DNA from: Bradyrhizobium arachidis
Lineage (GTDB): Bacteria > Pseudomonadota > Alphaproteobacteria > Rhizobiales > Xanthobacteraceae
NCBI RefSeq assembly: GCF_015291705.1
Contig: NZ_CP030050.1
Location: 9,239,001 to 9,303,000, forward strand
Length of the DNA stretch: 64,000 nucleotides
Reading direction: 5' to 3'
Shown here: positions 8,984 to 18,108 of the stretch, piece after piece
How positions within the stretch are numbered: position 1 is the first letter of the stretch
Layout of the letters: the number at the start of each line of letters is the position of its first letter
The notes under the pieces: model-generated
The model's database searches: none
What the model saw: the letters and a program-made list of their open reading frames with translations, nothing else
What the model was told of the DNA's origin: nothing
Translations under genes and position numbers: made by a program

Positions 8984-9351
8984 GGTTTGCTCACCTCAGG
9001 CGCCACCAGTTTTAGATATCCCAGCGGGATCCGGCTTTGGTCCTTTGGAAATAGCGCCACGCCGGGGGCGGAAGCGTCGTGAACAGGAGTTGCGGCACGG
9101 TCGTTCTTGCCAAAGAAGCGACGGCGGTTTTCGGCCCAAACTTGCTTGCAACGCTCAAAACCCTCTGCTTGCTCCGCAGCGACGCTGCGGCAGCGCGCGA
9201 GGTCTGAGCTGGTTGCGTCTGTCATCTGCTCCGCTTTCGGCGGCGCGAGCGACTCGACACCACCGCGAAGCTGAATTGTGCAGGCAGTGACGACCAACAC
9301 ACCGACTGTCGTAAGCAGCGACAACGCCCTGAAAGCCCTGATGTCGGTCAT
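8980..9351 (-). CDS. trbK: TrbK-alt, putative entry exclusion protein
   Basis: A 123-residue protein with a short signal peptide ending in VVTAC, a lipobox, followed by a cysteine-containing stretch (DLARCRSVAAEQAEGFERCK) and EDNRRRFF-like basic residues (AENRRRFFG). This matches the alternative TrbK family found between trbJ and trbL in alphaproteobacteria. It would block redundant mating by cells that already carry the element. It overlaps trbJ by one base and trbL by four, at the usual place in the operon. Confidence 0.82.
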   Translation of the reverse strand: MTDIRAFRALSLLTTVGVLVVTACTIQLRGGVESLAPPKAEQMTDATSSDLARCRSVAAEQAEGFERCKQVWAENRRRFFGKNDRAATPVHDASAPGVALFPKDQSRIPLGYLKLVAPEVSKP

Positions 9352-10079
9352 TAGTGGAACATCTGCACGTTGAATGATTGATAGCCCTGCCCCGGTGTCA
9401 GGAAGCGCCGGAGCTGTTCGCGGCCCTGGTCCTGGGCCGCCGCGCGTTGCGCGGCTTCAAGGCTTTGCGCCCTGCCCTGCGCCGTCACGACAGCCGTGAG
9501 GTCGGCGAGCTGCTGCGCGTTCAATGCCAGAATCTGATTGCCGGCCTGTGTTGCCTGCAAGGCACCGCTAGCGCCTTGGCTTGAGCTAACGAGCGCGGAG
9601 GTCTGGACGCGGTTGGTGTCGAGGTTGCTAACGATGCCGGCCTGGACACGAAGCGCGTCTTGCGTTGCGGCATAGGAATTCTGCCATCGCGATTGAGCGT
9701 TGGAGATCAGCAACTGGTTCGACTGGCTGCTAGTCGCTGGCGCGTAGCTTGTCGAGAAGGCATGATCGATCTGCTGCACGTCGTAAGCAATGCGCTGTGC
9801 CTGTGCCAGTAATTGCTGGGTCCGCTGGATCGATGATTGTAACTGCTGCAACGATGAATACGGCAGGTTTGCCAGATTCCTTGCCTGATTGATCAGCATC
9901 TGCGCCTCGTTCTGCAACGAGGTGATCTGATTATTGATCTGCTGGAGTTCCCGCGCGGCCGTCAGGACATTCTGGACGTAGTTGGTGGGATCGAAGACGA
10001 TCAGCGCCCGTGCGGGCACCGTGACGCCAAGCAACAGCGCGAAGGCGACCGTGCTCGCTAATAGGCCAAGAGGTCTCAT
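9351..10079 (-). CDS. trbJ: TrbJ, periplasmic conjugation protein (VirB5-like)
   Basis: A 242-residue exported protein. The signal peptide (LASTVAFALLLGVTVPARA) is followed by the family opening IVFDPTNYVQNVLTAARELQ and long glutamine-rich helices (INNQITSLQNEAQMLINQA), giving coiled-coil character. TrbJ/VirB5 proteins sit at the pilus tip or help its assembly. The start overlaps the trbE stop by four bases. Confidence 0.93.
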   Translation of the reverse strand: MRPLGLLASTVAFALLLGVTVPARALIVFDPTNYVQNVLTAARELQQINNQITSLQNEAQMLINQARNLANLPYSSLQQLQSSIQRTQQLLAQAQRIAYDVQQIDHAFSTSYAPATSSQSNQLLISNAQSRWQNSYAATQDALRVQAGIVSNLDTNRVQTSALVSSSQGASGALQATQAGNQILALNAQQLADLTAVVTAQGRAQSLEAAQRAAAQDQGREQLRRFLTPGQGYQSFNVQMFH

Positions 10080-12517
10080 AGCGATTTCTCCAGATTGACG
10101 AGATTGGGGATCAGATCTGTCGCCCAGGCGACGCCACGATGCTTGAGCCAGGCAGGCACGAAGCCGTCGGGTCCATGTTCGGCGATGAGTTGCGTGATGG
10201 CGGCCTGGTCTGTCTTGGAAGAGGCCGCGGTAAACGCGAGCGCAACCTCACCAAGGCCAAGTTCGAACATCCGATTGCCCCGACGCGACTGGCAATAGTA
10301 GTCGCGCTTTGGCGTTGCCCGGCTCAGAAGTTCGATTTGGCGGTCATTGAGGCCGAAGCGGCGGTAGATGGCAGTGATCTGCGGTTCGATCGCCCGTTCG
10401 TTCGGCAGCAACAAGCGCGTTGGGCAGCTTTCGATGATTGCCGACGCAATCGCTGAGCCATCAATGTCCGAAAGCGACTGTGTGGCGAAGATGACGGACG
10501 CGTTCTTCTTCCGAAGCGTCTTCAGCCATTCCCGGAGCTGCCCCGCAAAATCCTCGTCATCGAGGGCAAGCCAACCCTCATCGACAATCAGGAGTGTCGG
10601 CCGGCCATCGAGACGATCACCAACCCGATGGAAGAGGTACGCCAGCACGGCCGGCGCCGCACTCGTTCCGATCAAGCCTTCGGTCTCAAACGCCTGGACC
10701 GACGCCTCGCCGAGACGTTCGAATTCGGCATCAAGCAAGCGCCCGGACGGACCGCCGAGGCAGTATGGTTGCAAGGCGCGTTTCAAAGAGTTCGATTGGA
10801 GCAGGACTGACAGGCCCGTGAGGGTGCGCTCCTCCCTCGGCGCCGAAGCGAGAGATGTCAGCGCCGACCACAGATGATCCTTGACCTCCGGGGTGATCTC
10901 GACCTTTTCCCGTGTCAGGATCGCGCCGATCCATTCCGTCGCCCATCCGCGCTCTGAAGGATCGTCGATCCAAGCCAGCGGCTGCAGGGCAACGGGGTTT
11001 TCGTCCCCGTCTGACAAGGCACCACCCAAATCGTGCCAGTCGCCACCCATGGCGAGCGCGGCCGCCCGGATCGAACCGCCGAAATCGAACGCAAAGATCT
11101 GAGAGTTCGGGTAACGGCGGAACTGCAGCGCCATCAGCGCGAGCAGCACCGACTTGCCAGCGCCTGTCGGCCCCACCACAAGGGTATGACCGACGTCGCC
11201 GACGTGGAGTGAAAACCGGAACGGCGTCGATCCCTCGGTCTTGCCGAACAAAAGCGGCGGCCCCTTGAAGTGAAGGTCCCGCGCCTCACCCGCCCATACG
11301 GCCGACATCGGAATCATATGAGCGAGGTTGAGGGTCGATACCGGTGGCTGCCGCACGTTCGCATAGACATGCCCCGGCAGGCTGCCAAGCCAGGCTTCGA
11401 CGGCGTTCACCGTCTCGATCATGCAGGTGAAATCGCGGCCCTGAATGACCTTCTCGACCAACCTCAGCTTTTCGTCGGCTGCACCGGGATCGCCGTCCCA
11501 CACGGTGATGGTCGCCGTGACAAAGGCCTGTCCGATCTGATCCGACCCCAGTTCCTGCAAAGCCGCGTCGGCATCTATCGCCTTGTTGTGAGCGTCGGTA
11601 TCGAGCAACGTCGATGCCTCGTTGGTCACGACTTCCTTGAGGATGGCGCCGATGGACTTTCTCTTGGCGAACCACTGGCGGCGGATTTTGGTCAGCAGCT
11701 TGGTGGCGTCGGCCTTGTCGAGCATGATCGCGCGGGTCGACCAGCGATACGAAAACGCCAGGCGATTCAGGTCGTCCAGAATTCCCGGGGTCGTCGCGCC
11801 CGGAAAGCCGATGATCGTCAGAACCCGCACGTTCGCTGAACCCAACATCGGCTCGAGCCCTCCGGTCAACGGCTGGTCGGCCAAGAGTGCGTCGATGTAC
11901 ATGGGAACTTCGGGCACCCGAACGTGATGACGCTTGGTCGAGATCGTCGAGTGCAGATAAGTCAGCGTGTCCTGATCATCGAGCCAGGTGCATTCCGGCA
12001 TGAACCCTTCGACGAGTTGAAGCACACGGTTTGTTTGGTCGATAAACCCGCGAAGCACCTCGCGCGCGTCGGCTCCGACGGTACGGTCGCGACCTTCGTA
12101 AAGTAGTTGCTCTGCCCTGGCGGCCCCCTCCTCTGGAGGCAGATAGAGTAAGGTCAGGAAGTAGCTGGACTCATAATGGGCACCCGCCTCCTCGAACTGC
12201 GCCCTGCGTTCCGCGTCAACCAGCGCAGACGCGACATCCGGAAAGGAGTTAGGCGGGTAGGTCCCAGCAAAATGACGCTGCGCCTCGACGAATACGGCCC
12301 ATCCTGATCCCAGGCGACGCAAGGCGTTATTCAAGCGACCCGCGACGGCAACGAGTTCAGCCGGCACTGCGCTGTCGAGGTCGGGTCCTCGGAACTTTGC
12401 TGTCCGCTGGAACGAGCCGTCCTTGTTCAGGACGATTCCTTCGTCGACAAGGGCTGCCCAGGGCAGGAAGTCGGCGAGACGCGCGTTGGAATGACGATAT
12501 TCTGCAAGGTTCATCAT
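10076..12517 (-). CDS. trbE: TrbE, conjugation ATPase (VirB4-like)
   Basis: An 813-residue ATPase that powers channel and pilus assembly at the inner membrane. The family N-terminus MMNLAEYRHSNARLADFLPW sets the start at 12517, ten bases after the trbD stop. Walker A is at about residue 449 (VVGPTGAGKSVLLAL) and Walker B at about 647 (LLIVDEGWLALDDEDF). A longer reading upstream overlaps trbD and has no family residues. The frame is intact, unlike trbI. Confidence 0.95.
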   Translation of the reverse strand: MMNLAEYRHSNARLADFLPWAALVDEGIVLNKDGSFQRTAKFRGPDLDSAVPAELVAVAGRLNNALRRLGSGWAVFVEAQRHFAGTYPPNSFPDVASALVDAERRAQFEEAGAHYESSYFLTLLYLPPEEGAARAEQLLYEGRDRTVGADAREVLRGFIDQTNRVLQLVEGFMPECTWLDDQDTLTYLHSTISTKRHHVRVPEVPMYIDALLADQPLTGGLEPMLGSANVRVLTIIGFPGATTPGILDDLNRLAFSYRWSTRAIMLDKADATKLLTKIRRQWFAKRKSIGAILKEVVTNEASTLLDTDAHNKAIDADAALQELGSDQIGQAFVTATITVWDGDPGAADEKLRLVEKVIQGRDFTCMIETVNAVEAWLGSLPGHVYANVRQPPVSTLNLAHMIPMSAVWAGEARDLHFKGPPLLFGKTEGSTPFRFSLHVGDVGHTLVVGPTGAGKSVLLALMALQFRRYPNSQIFAFDFGGSIRAAALAMGGDWHDLGGALSDGDENPVALQPLAWIDDPSERGWATEWIGAILTREKVEITPEVKDHLWSALTSLASAPREERTLTGLSVLLQSNSLKRALQPYCLGGPSGRLLDAEFERLGEASVQAFETEGLIGTSAAPAVLAYLFHRVGDRLDGRPTLLIVDEGWLALDDEDFAGQLREWLKTLRKKNASVIFATQSLSDIDGSAIASAIIESCPTRLLLPNERAIEPQITAIYRRFGLNDRQIELLSRATPKRDYYCQSRRGNRMFELGLGEVALAFTAASSKTDQAAITQLIAEHGPDGFVPAWLKHRGVAWATDLIPNLVNLEKSL

Positions 12518-12527
12518 GACCGAGTAC

Positions 12528-12791
12528 TCAGAGATTGAGATGACCGGGAATGCGCAGATGTCGGCGCACCACGTCGACAAAGGCGGAATCGCGTTTGGCG
12601 GCCCAGACGGCGGCCATGTGGCCGATGAACCAGAGGACAAGACCGGCGATCCAGAGCCGAAGTCCGAGACCCAGGGCTGCTGCAAGCGTGCCGTTGACGA
12701 TCGCAACCGACCGCGGCGCGCCGCCCATCAGGATTGGCTCGGTGAGTGCGCGATGAACGGGCACGAAAAGGCCTGTGACCGGGTCATCCAT
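12528..12791 (-). CDS. trbD: TrbD, small inner-membrane protein (VirB3-like)
   Basis: An 87-residue protein with two hydrophobic segments and the family motifs VHRALTEPILMGGAPR and IVNGTLAAALGLGL, ending in RRDSAF-type residues (AAKRDSAFVDVVRRHL). It works beside the VirB4-type ATPase TrbE. Its start overlaps the trbC stop by one base. Confidence 0.92.
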   Translation of the reverse strand: MDDPVTGLFVPVHRALTEPILMGGAPRSVAIVNGTLAAALGLGLRLWIAGLVLWFIGHMAAVWAAKRDSAFVDVVRRHLRIPGHLNL

Positions 12792-13117
12792 CAGATCACC
12801 ACGCCGCCGCCGAAGGAGAAGAACGACAGGAAGAAGCTCGAGGCTGCGAACGCGATCGACAGACCGAACACGATCTGGATCAGCCTGCGGAAACCACCTG
12901 ACGAGTCCCCGAACGCGAGCGTGAGCCCGGTCACCACGATGATGATGACGGCGATGATCTTGGCGACCGGACCTTCAACCGACTGCAAGATCTGATTGAG
13001 TGGCTGTTCCCACGGCATGTTCGAGCCGGCCGCCCATGCCGGTGCCGACGCCAAAAGAACCATCCCGGATACGGCTAGTGATGCGGCATCTCGACGAAAA
13101 CAAAATTGCTGACGCAT
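12791..13117 (-). CDS. trbC: TrbC, major pilin (VirB2-like)
   Basis: A 108-residue prepilin. A signal peptide (SGMVLLASAPAWAAGS) is followed by PWEQPLNQILQSVEGPVAKI and two long hydrophobic helices (IIAVIIIVVTGLTLAF, LIQIVFGLSIAFAASSFFLS), the VirB2 layout. The start at 13117 has CAGGAGACTGAC upstream. In TrbC of the RP4 type the pilin is cyclised by the TraF peptidase, and traF is broken in this window. Confidence 0.92.
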   Translation of the reverse strand: MRQQFCFRRDAASLAVSGMVLLASAPAWAAGSNMPWEQPLNQILQSVEGPVAKIIAVIIIVVTGLTLAFGDSSGGFRRLIQIVFGLSIAFAASSFFLSFFSFGGGVVI

Positions 13118-13118
13118 G

Positions 13119-14081
13119 TCAGTCTCCTGCTGATGAAAGGCTGTAGTCGCCGGCGGCCCCAAGCCCCGTGACGAGGGCGAGCTCAACGAGGCGACGGTCA
13201 ACGCCGCGCCCCGCAAGCACAGCAACGAGGTTGATGGTCTCGGCGATGAGGGCACGCGGAACCGTGATGACGGCTTCCTGAATGAGCTGCTCGAGCCGCC
13301 TCAGCGCACCGAGCGCGGTGCCTGCATGAATGGTCCCGATGCCACCGGGATGGCCGGTACCCCAAGCCTTGAGTAAATCAAGCGCTTCGGCGCCGCGGAC
13401 TTCGCCAACCGGGATGCGGTCAGGACGCAGGCGCAGCGAGGAGCGAACGAGGTCCGACAGCGTGGCCACGCCATCTTTGGTCCGCAAAGCTACAAGATTG
13501 GGCGCTTTGCACTGAAGCTCGCGGGTATCTTCGATCAGCACGACTCGATCAGCAGTCTTTGCAACCTCGGCCAGGAGCGCGTTCGTCAAGGTTGTCTTGC
13601 CGGTCGATGTCCCACCGGCGACGAGGATGTTTTTCCGTGCTGCGACCGCGTCCTTCAGGGTCCTGGCCTGCTCCGAGGTCAGGATCCCCCTGGCGACGTA
13701 GTCGTCGAGCGTAAACACGGCGACGGCCGGTTTGCGGATAGCAAAGGCCGGTGCCGCAACGACCGGAGGCAAAAGGCCTTCGAATCGCTCACCAGTTCCA
13801 GGCAGTTCTGCCGAAACCCGTGGCGCGCCGGCATGCACCTCGGCGCCTACGTGATGCGCGACCAGGCGAACAATGCGCTCGCCATCCTCTGCGGACAGAG
13901 TTTCGCCTGTGTCGATCAGACCATTCGACAATCGGTCGATCCACAATCGCCCATCCGGGTTGAGCATCACCTCGATGACCGCCTCGTCATCAAGGTAGCC
14001 GGCAATCGCAGAGCCAAGCGCGCTGCGCAGCATTCGCGCACCGCGCGAACTCGCTTCCGATTGAATGGAATGGATTGCCAC
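13119..14081 (-). CDS. trbB: TrbB, conjugation ATPase (VirB11-like)
   Basis: A 320-residue hexameric traffic ATPase. Walker A lies at about residue 158 ([16 protein letters not shown]), followed by [12 protein letters not shown] and the [20 protein letters not shown] and [11 protein letters not shown] motifs of the VirB11 family. The GTG at 14081 is chosen because GGGGGC lies upstream and the product begins close to the [11 protein letters not shown] motif, as in relatives; a TTG at 14111 is possible. It is the first trb gene, one base before trbC. Its usual upstream neighbour, the copG-like gene, is 3.6 kb away because cargo separates them. Confidence 0.93.
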   Translation of the reverse strand: MAIHSIQSEASSRGARMLRSALGSAIAGYLDDEAVIEVMLNPDGRLWIDRLSNGLIDTGETLSAEDGERIVRLVAHHVGAEVHAGAPRVSAELPGTGERFEGLLPPVVAAPAFAIRKPAVAVFTLDDYVARGILTSEQARTLKDAVAARKNILVAGGTSTGKTTLTNALLAEVAKTADRVVLIEDTRELQCKAPNLVALRTKDGVATLSDLVRSSLRLRPDRIPVGEVRGAEALDLLKAWGTGHPGGIGTIHAGTALGALRRLEQLIQEAVITVPRALIAETINLVAVLAGRGVDRRLVELALVTGLGAAGDYSLSSAGD

Positions 14082-14317
14082 TGTTCGCCCCCACCGAATG
14101 AAGACGTCCAACGGGCGTCCTCACATGGGGATGATTAGAAAAAGCACCGGCAGACTTAGCGCAACAAGCTCTTTCGGCAATCGTAGGCAAGCGTAGAAAA
14201 AGAAAGATTGAGAACTGGAATTTGACAGCCGCTTAGTCGCCGATCATCATCCCCAGGCAAGACGGAGTGACGGATTGGTAGCGGAACGGACTGATTGCAA
14301 TCTATACCTCAAAGCCC
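14082..14317. other. Leader region of the trb operon
   Basis: No gene is seen. A promoter for trbB must lie here or further upstream now that the cargo separates trbB from traG, but no clear box stands out. Confidence 0.3.
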
Positions 14318-14500
14318 CTAGACTTTCCGTTCACGGTTGGCGATCGTCTGCAGTAGTGCCAGATTTTTATCCTCGAGCCGGTCGGGGCTAATGGTCTTGG
14401 ACACCAGCGCTCTCGAAATCCACATTACGTAGCGCCGATTTTCCCGCGTAACAGCAGAATTGATGACTGAGACTGCAATTGAATCATCCTGGTCCGTCAC
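14318..14500 (-). CDS. Small hypothetical protein, doubtful
   Basis: A 60-residue frame beginning MTDQDDSIAVSVINSAVTRE that overlaps the end of the ketopantoate reductase-like gene by 17 bases. I do not recognise it. It may be a relic or a chance frame. Confidence 0.2.
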   Translation of the reverse strand: MTDQDDSIAVSVINSAVTRENRRYVMWISRALVSKTISPDRLEDKNLALLQTIANRERKV

Positions 14501-15368
14501 TTGCTGCTGCCAAAAGCGCCACGACTACATCGCTAACAGGAGTGGCGATGCCGTGAGCTTTGCCTCGACGGAGTATAACGCCGTTTCGAGTTTGCCACTC
14601 AAGTGGGCGGTTGGCGTTGCGATCGGCGAGAATGGATGTTCCCATGTCAGGTGGATTGGCTTGGAAACTGTCAACGATTTCGTCGGGCACCTCATCGCCC
14701 AAGATCGCGCCCTCCGCTCTCGCCACTTCGAGGCATTCTCGGAGATATTGCGTAGCCAGGTGAGCGATGTCGGCGCGCCGGAACATGCCCGAGCGACGGC
14801 CGCTAAGCACCATCAATCCTGCTGCCGCGTTCTGTAGAAGTTTGCGCCAGGCAAGAGACACAAAATTTGGATCTAGCTCTACGGAGCAAAAAGAGCCGCG
14901 GAGCGCCTCAAGCACAATGCGGGATCCGGAGTCCTCCGGCAATGTTAGGCGAGCTCCACCACGCAACCAAATGGAACCGTCTGGTTGGGCTTGCGCCGGA
15001 AACCAAACGATCGAAGGAACGACGGAGCGACAAGGCGCTAAAGGCGAGATTGCCGATACTTGCTCGACGCCATTCTGCAACACGCAGACGACCGTATCCT
15101 GATGGCATAGCGCCGCCAACCACGGCGCGGCAGCTCCGATTTGTGTTGCCTTCACCGCGAAGAAGACAAGATCGGCCGGGCTCTTGATCTGGCTCGGATC
15201 AATCTGCACTGGACCGGGTATTTGCACCAAACCGTTCGTGTCTTGTAACTCTAAGCGCTCGCGAGCCGAGCGACCGCATAGCATGGGCGCTTGACCAACC
15301 TGCTGTAGCGCAGCGGCGATGGTGGTGCCGATCGCTCCCGGGCCGACAATGGCGATCCTTTTATTCAT
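14484..15368 (-). CDS. Ketopantoate reductase-like (ApbA/PanE family) oxidoreductase
   Basis: A 294-residue protein with an N-terminal Rossmann motif (IAIVGPGAIGTTIAAAL) for NADPH. It has the family stretches DLVFFAVKATQ and VVCVLQNGVEQ and a C-terminal helical domain (WRKLLQNAAAGLMVLSG, PLEWQTRNGVILRRG). These enzymes reduce 2-oxo acids to 2-hydroxy acids. Accessory copies away from pan genes often act on other substrates, so panE is not assigned. It lies 31 bases downstream of the MFS gene and is probably in its operon, under the divergent LysR regulator. The cluster sits inside the conjugation operon as cargo. Confidence 0.85.
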   Translation of the reverse strand: MNKRIAIVGPGAIGTTIAAALQQVGQAPMLCGRSARERLELQDTNGLVQIPGPVQIDPSQIKSPADLVFFAVKATQIGAAAPWLAALCHQDTVVCVLQNGVEQVSAISPLAPCRSVVPSIVWFPAQAQPDGSIWLRGGARLTLPEDSGSRIVLEALRGSFCSVELDPNFVSLAWRKLLQNAAAGLMVLSGRRSGMFRRADIAHLATQYLRECLEVARAEGAILGDEVPDEIVDSFQANPPDMGTSILADRNANRPLEWQTRNGVILRRGKAHGIATPVSDVVVALLAAASDGPG

Positions 15369-15399
15369 GCCTGATGTCGCTCTTCCTGTGGATTGGTTT

Positions 15400-16659
15400 T
15401 CATTTCGTGAATGCTCCTGCATCGGAGGGAGTGGGACTGAGAGCTGATTTATTCTCAGGCATAGGTGGAGCGGGAGTTGTCAGATACGGCCTCAAAGCCA
15501 ACACGAGCGGCACGATCAGCGCCGCCGTTGCCGCCGCGGCAAGCACGCCAATTGTCTGGGTGCTGTGATCGGCGATCACGCCATAGAGGATCGGCGCGAC
15601 ACCCCCAGAGCCAATGACGCTTGTGTAGAAGATGGCAAAGGATCGCCCGGTGTCGCCCTTGGAAAGTTCAGGCACCGTGCCATAGAGCACCGACGACGTC
15701 CCATTGAGGACAACGCCAAGCAAAGGCAGCAGAACAAGCGTAAGTGTCAGCGACGTGCCCAGCGTCACCCCGATGAGCAAAGCTGTAGCAACTTCCGTGG
15801 TCACAACGCTGCCGACCACTCCTACTCGTTCGGCGAGCCATCCACACGTTGCCTTTCCGAGGGCGCCACCTGTGAAAAGCAGGGCAAGCGCAAGACCGAC
15901 TTCTGATGACCCGCCGTGCTGTCCGTGGATGAGAAATGGCAGGAATAGGAGGTAACCCATGCGGACCGCTGTATCGAGCGCGCCAATCGTTGTCAGAATG
16001 CTGAAGCCGCCGCGTCGACCACCGGTCGCTGTCCTTTTTGCCGCACGATCTGATTGAACGACTGCGGGTATCAGCGCTAACAAGACGATCGACAAACAGA
16101 AGCCAAGTACGGCCATCAAGCCTAGGACTGAACGCCAGGCGATGATGGGTAAGAGTAGTGCGACAAGAGCGGGCAGCACCGCTTTTCCGAGATCACCTGA
16201 GAAATTATAGATACTCAGGGCGCGTCGAGGATCCTCTCCAGAACTGGTTGTAACCAGCGCTGAGCCGCGAGGATGCTGAATGCTCGATCCAATGCCAGCC
16301 ACGACCAAGCCGATGCAAAGCCCCGAAAAACCGAACGGGAGCGTTGCGACGATCAGTCCGATCGAAGCGAAAAGGGTCGACAGGATCAATGACGTGCGCG
16401 GGGATAAGCGCCGAAGCGCTCGGTCGACCGGAATTTGAGCGACGCCCATTGTCCCGAAATAGACGGCGCGCACGACGGCAAGTGTCGCATAGGAGAGGCC
16501 GAACTGAGCCTGCCAGACCGGGAGGAAGGCATATAACCCGTCTGTATAACCGTCATGCAGTGCGTGGGTGAGACAGGCGGCCAATAAGCCACGCCGCCTG
16601 CTTGGCGCCAATGAACTTGAGCCTGCCGATTTCTTCCAGGCGATGAACGATTTCGTCAT
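15400..16659 (-). CDS. Major facilitator superfamily transporter
   Basis: A 419-residue polytopic protein with about twelve hydrophobic segments. The opening LLAACLTHALHDGYTDGLYA and the loop ALRRLSPRTSLILSTLF resemble MFS exporters of the fosmidomycin-resistance type. The N-terminal TM1 begins about 25 residues from the chosen ATG at 16659. It is divergent from a LysR gene and upstream of the ketopantoate reductase-like gene, so uptake or export of a small organic acid regulated by LysR is a fair guess. Substrate unknown. Confidence 0.83.
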   Translation of the reverse strand: MTKSFIAWKKSAGSSSLAPSRRRGLLAACLTHALHDGYTDGLYAFLPVWQAQFGLSYATLAVVRAVYFGTMGVAQIPVDRALRRLSPRTSLILSTLFASIGLIVATLPFGFSGLCIGLVVAGIGSSIQHPRGSALVTTSSGEDPRRALSIYNFSGDLGKAVLPALVALLLPIIAWRSVLGLMAVLGFCLSIVLLALIPAVVQSDRAAKRTATGGRRGGFSILTTIGALDTAVRMGYLLFLPFLIHGQHGGSSEVGLALALLFTGGALGKATCGWLAERVGVVGSVVTTEVATALLIGVTLGTSLTLTLVLLPLLGVVLNGTSSVLYGTVPELSKGDTGRSFAIFYTSVIGSGGVAPILYGVIADHSTQTIGVLAAAATAALIVPLVLALRPYLTTPAPPMPENKSALSPTPSDAGAFTK

Positions 16660-16735
16660 TCGGGAGAGTTTGGCTCTTGCGTACCGCCCGAGCAAACCAG
16701 TAATTCTGGCAAATGACTTTAGCTGAGCTATCTTG

Positions 16736-17629
16736 ATGCCGCGTTTGCTTCCTCCCATGAATGCCATCCGTGCTTTCGAAGCCGCTGGGCGCCTCGGCAG
16801 CTTCAAATCGGCGGCTGGAGAACTCGGGGTAACACAAGGAGCAATCAGCCAGCAGATCCGCCTCCTGGAGAACTGGTTGCGTGCGCCGCTCTTTGAGCGG
16901 CAAAATCGTCGTGTTGTGCTCACACCGGCCGGCCATGCCTATCTTCACGAAGTTGGAGAAGCATTGGCTCGTATAGCGTCGGCGACCGTGAAATACGGCG
17001 AAATCGACGCGACGATATTGCGCGTTAACGCACCAGCTACTTTTTCCTTACGCTGGCTCGTGCCTAAGATTGCGGACTTCCAAACTCAGCACCCGCAGAT
17101 AAGGGTTCGAATCGAAACCTCGAACATCCCGATCGATGCTTTAGCGGAACGCGCCGATGTCGTCATCCGGGGAGGCCCGGATGCATTTCATGATTATTGG
17201 GTTCGTCCATTCCTCTCGGAAACGAGATTACCTGTTTGCAGTCCAGAACTGCTAAACAGGTTGCCTCTAGGCCACACCGTCGACTTAAGGCGACACACGC
17301 TGCTCCACACGCTCAGTTTGCCGAGACTATGGCACGACTGGCTATCCGAAGCGGGCACGCCTGATCTGGAAGCCACAGCAGATCTTGTTCTCGACCACTT
17401 TTATCTCACACTCCAAGCTGCGCTGGATGGGGTTGGGGTCGCGATGGGACCAACGGCCTTAGTGGCGGAGGACCTGGCGGCGGGGCGACTCGTGACGCCA
17501 TTTTCTGGTCCAGCGCTACGTGCGCGTGAATATTGCACGTACGTGCCGAAGACGCTTCAAACAGACACTCGAACGCTCGCCTTCTGCTCTTGGCTTGAAC
17601 AACGAGGGAACATGAAAGGATCTATTTGA
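16736..17629 (+). CDS. LysR-family regulator of the cargo operon (GcvA-like)
   Basis: A 297-residue regulator. The DNA-binding domain (PPMNAIRAFEAAGRLGSF, TQGAISQQIRLLENWLRAPL, FERQNRRVVLTPAG) and the effector domain (LRVNAPATFSLRWLVPKI, ADVVIRGGPDAFHDYW) match the GcvA branch. It is transcribed away from the MFS gene with a 76-base gap, the classic arrangement for autoregulation and control of the divergent operon. The ATG at 16736 follows an in-frame TTG by one codon. Confidence 0.9.
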   Translation: MPRLLPPMNAIRAFEAAGRLGSFKSAAGELGVTQGAISQQIRLLENWLRAPLFERQNRRVVLTPAGHAYLHEVGEALARIASATVKYGEIDATILRVNAPATFSLRWLVPKIADFQTQHPQIRVRIETSNIPIDALAERADVVIRGGPDAFHDYWVRPFLSETRLPVCSPELLNRLPLGHTVDLRRHTLLHTLSLPRLWHDWLSEAGTPDLEATADLVLDHFYLTLQAALDGVGVAMGPTALVAEDLAAGRLVTPFSGPALRAREYCTYVPKTLQTDTRTLAFCSWLEQRGNMKGSI

Positions 17630-17676
17630 GCCTCCCGGAAGGCGGACCTTATAACGACAGGCTCAGAGAAGCTCTG

Positions 17677-18102
17677 TTAGGCTTCTTCCGCGGTTTCCGG
17701 ACGGAGGAAGTCATTTGGAATCTCGCGCAGAAAGCTTTGCCCCTTTTGCAGACGACGCCCGAGCGCCTCGACAAATCCTTCAAACCGCTCCCGACCCTTT
17801 GCCTGCGCGGCCCCCTGCGCGTCGTTGGGTAGCGGCGGCGTGATCGTTAGCCAGAAACGAATGAAGAGCGCCAAGCTTTCGGCCGTCAAACCCACGTCGC
17901 GCTCCAGCCTCTGCATCTGACGCGACAGCCGGTCGAGGCGCCGGGCGAACGCTGCCTCCCGCCTGTCCGCTCCGTCCGGCGACAGAAACGAAGCAACCGC
18001 CGCTTCCACGATCGCGGACCGAGAAAGCTTCTTGCGATCGGCGAGCTCCGTGATCTGTTTCAGAAGCTCAGGCGGGAAATAGACGTTCATCCGGTCGCGC
18101 AT
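17677..18102 (-). CDS. Ribbon-helix-helix (CopG-like) protein between traG and trbB
   Basis: A 141-residue protein. The N-terminus is a ribbon-helix-helix (MRDRMNVYFPPELLKQITEL, then KKLSRSAIVEAAVASFL). The rest is helical with a hydrophobic patch (ESLALFIRFWLTITPPLP). Genes of this type sit between traG and trbB in many alphaproteobacterial elements and may control the trb operon. The start lies six bases after the traG stop. The cargo insertion begins just downstream. Confidence 0.82.
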   Translation of the reverse strand: MRDRMNVYFPPELLKQITELADRKKLSRSAIVEAAVASFLSPDGADRREAAFARRLDRLSRQMQRLERDVGLTAESLALFIRFWLTITPPLPNDAQGAAQAKGRERFEGFVEALGRRLQKGQSFLREIPNDFLRPETAEEA

Positions 18103-18108
18103 ATTGCC

